NCBI GenBank assembly: GCA_018668475.1
Contig: JABJCZ010000119.1
Location: 1-9,845 of the forward strand
Direction of reading: 5' to 3'
DNA length: 9,845 nt
Source of the DNA: Alphaproteobacteria bacterium
Lineage (GTDB): Bacteria; Pseudomonadota; Alphaproteobacteria; UBA828
The notes beneath the pieces are model-generated. The model was given only the letters and a program-made list of their open reading frames with translations, had not been told where the DNA came from and searched no databases. Both the position numbers and the translations under genes were made by a program. Below are positions 8,628 to 9,845 of this stretch, piece after piece; within the stretch, counting starts at the first letter, position 1, and the number at the start of each line of letters is the position of its first letter.

Positions 8628-9332
8628 ATGCCTGCCAAAGCAATTGATCCGCCTCGCCTCAGTATCGTCATTCCCGCGCTCAATGCCGGCGGTACCCTTG
8701 GCGCTGTGCTTGCCAGTCTCGGCGATGGGTTTGGAGATGGACCGGGCGAAGTGATTGTCGTCGATGGTGGGTCAAGCGATCAGACAACAGCCATTGCCGG
8801 TGCCGCCGGCGCGCAGGTTATCAAGGCGGTGCCTGGACGCGGGGTCCAACTGGCGGCCGGAGCTGACGCGGCAGCTGGCGCATGGCTGCTGTTTCTGCAC
8901 GCTGATACGGTCCTGGGCCCAACTTGGCAGGAAGTGGTGCGACGTTTCATGATGGCTCACGAGACTGATCATCAAGCGGCGGCGTTTCGTTTTCGGCTCG
9001 ACGACGGAGCAGCACTGGCGCGTATCCTGGAGCGTGTTGTTGCCATCAGGGTGCGCCTGCTTGGCCTGCCCTATGGTGATCAAGGCTTGTTGATCTCCGC
9101 CGCCCATTACAAGGCCATCGGCGGCTTCAGGTCTCTGCCGCTGATGGAGGATGTCGACATTGTGCGGCGCATTGGCCGCGCCCGGTTGCACAGATTGCCG
9201 GGCGATGCGCTGACTTCGGCGCTGCGCTATCGGCAGGGAGGGTACCTGCGGCGCCCGCTACGCAATATACTATGCCTCATGCTTTATTTTACCGGCGTGC
9301 CTCCCCGGCTAATTGCACGAATTTACCGATGA
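8628..9332 (+). CDS. Family-2 glycosyltransferase, TIGR04283-like
   Basis: GT-A fold nucleotide-sugar transferase of 234 aa. LSIVIPALNAGGTL (residues 11-24) begins the fold. VVDGGSSDQT (44-53), the metal-site region LFLHADTVL (88-96), PYGDQGLLI (148-156) and LMEDVDIVRRI (172-182) follow in the order of family 2. The C-terminus has a short hydrophobic stretch (LCLMLYFTGV) that may touch the membrane. The overall pattern is that of proteins often labelled 'TIGR04283 arsenosugar biosynthesis glycosyltransferase'. I chose the ATG at 8628. A TTG at 8592 in the same frame would add 12 residues, and neither has a clear ribosome site. Its stop overlaps the next gene's start in ATGA, so the two are translationally coupled. 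No arsenic genes are visible nearby, so the arsenosugar label is not supported here. The sugar and acceptor are unknown. Confidence 0.88.
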   Translation: MPAKAIDPPRLSIVIPALNAGGTLGAVLASLGDGFGDGPGEVIVVDGGSSDQTTAIAGAAGAQVIKAVPGRGVQLAAGADAAAGAWLLFLHADTVLGPTWQEVVRRFMMAHETDHQAAAFRFRLDDGAALARILERVVAIRVRLLGLPYGDQGLLISAAHYKAIGGFRSLPLMEDVDIVRRIGRARLHRLPGDALTSALRYRQGGYLRRPLRNILCLMLYFTGVPPRLIARIYR

Positions 9333-9845
9333 GCCGGCCAGCAGCCCGGCACGTTGTGTTGTTTGTCCGCGCACCGCGTATTGGCGCGGTCAAACGGCGC
9401 CTCGCGGCAGACATTGGCCATCAAGCCGCTTGGGCTTTTTATCGACGCAACGTGCGAACAGTGGCGCGGCGGCTGGAGCGGGACCCGCGCTGGACATTGT
9501 GGCTGGCCGTTACGCCTGATGACTTCGATGGCCGTGAGCGATTTTGGCCTCAGGGCTTGCCGCTCATCGCACAGGGGCGTGGTGATCTCGGTGAGCGGAT
9601 GACACGGGCACTTACGGCGCTGCCGTCAGGTCCGGCCTTGCTCGTGGGCGGCGATATTCCCGGGATCACCGCGCCGGTTGTCTGGCGGGCGTTCAACCGG
9701 TTTGCCGGTCACGACGCCATATTTGGTCCGGCTGGCGACGGCGGCTACTGGCTGGTTGGTCTCTCGCCACAAGTTTTACGAACTGATCCGTTTCGCGGCG
9801 TAGCATGGTCGACACCTGATGCGCTCAATCAGACTGTTGCGAACC
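9329..9845 (+). CDS. DUF2064/TIGR04282-type glycosyltransferase-like protein, 3' end cut
   Basis: An open frame from an ATG that overlaps the preceding stop by 4 nt runs 172 codons to the right edge without a stop. It opens VVLFVRAPRIGAVKRRLA, the nucleotide-binding start of the CofC/MobA-like GT-A fold seen in DUF2064 proteins. It continues with GDLGERM, LLVGGDIPGIT and IFGPAGDGGYWLVGL, and reaches a segment like PFRGVAWST, all in family order. Proteins of this type usually have about 200-220 aa, so only some 30-50 residues should be missing. It is commonly found beside a TIGR04283-type glycosyltransferase, as here, and the two probably act in one pathway. The biochemical reaction is not established for most members. 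Confidence 0.88.
   Translation, partial: MSRPAARHVVLFVRAPRIGAVKRRLAADIGHQAAWAFYRRNVRTVARRLERDPRWTLWLAVTPDDFDGRERFWPQGLPLIAQGRGDLGERMTRALTALPSGPALLVGGDIPGITAPVVWRAFNRFAGHDAIFGPAGDGGYWLVGLSPQVLRTDPFRGVAWSTPDALNQTVAN

Overview
This window is core chromosome of a high-GC alphaproteobacterium. It reads like Hyphomicrobiales (Rhizobiales) or a close relative. The evidence is a CcrM-type GANTC methyltransferase with the C-terminal domain typical of that class, a short SMC hinge of the alphaproteobacterial kind, a DsbA with two extra cysteines, and the gene orders mutY / DUF721 / dsbA-like / smc and PA0069-type radical SAM / rnhB / ccrM, which I recall from Rhizobiales. I saw no transposase, integrase, phage gene, CRISPR array, tRNA, rRNA or defence island.

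Layout. The first 3.1 kb is the minus-strand smc gene, cut by the left edge just before its C-terminal ATPase signature. Upstream of it in the same transcript lies a Tat-exported DsbA-like thiol oxidoreductase (3106-3738) with a near-consensus sigma-70 promoter at 3769-3797. Next on the minus strand is a DUF721 (DciA-like) gene whose frame is broken by a TAG codon at 4075-4077. The rest of the family-like C-terminal sequence continues in the same frame to 3865. mutY runs on the plus strand (4449-5576), divergent from DUF721 and convergent with ccrM. ccrM (5604-6683) and rnhB (6744-7355) follow on the minus strand, then a PA0069-type radical SAM gene (7450-8520). A divergent plus-strand pair, a family-2 glycosyltransferase (8628-9332) and a DUF2064/TIGR04282-type protein (from 9329, cut by the right edge), ends the window.

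Most genes serve genome upkeep: chromosome organisation (SMC), helicase loading (DUF721/DciA-like), oxidised-guanine repair (MutY), cell-cycle methylation (CcrM), RNA removal from DNA (RNase HII), and a radical SAM protein related to spore photoproduct lyase. Three regulatory or sequence oddities stand out: (1) the in-frame amber codon in DUF721; (2) an exact alphaproteobacterial LexA box (GTTC-N7-GTTC) in front of the radical SAM gene; (3) three GANTC sites, the target of CcrM itself, within 39 bp just upstream of ccrM. I do not see a wholly new multi-gene system here.
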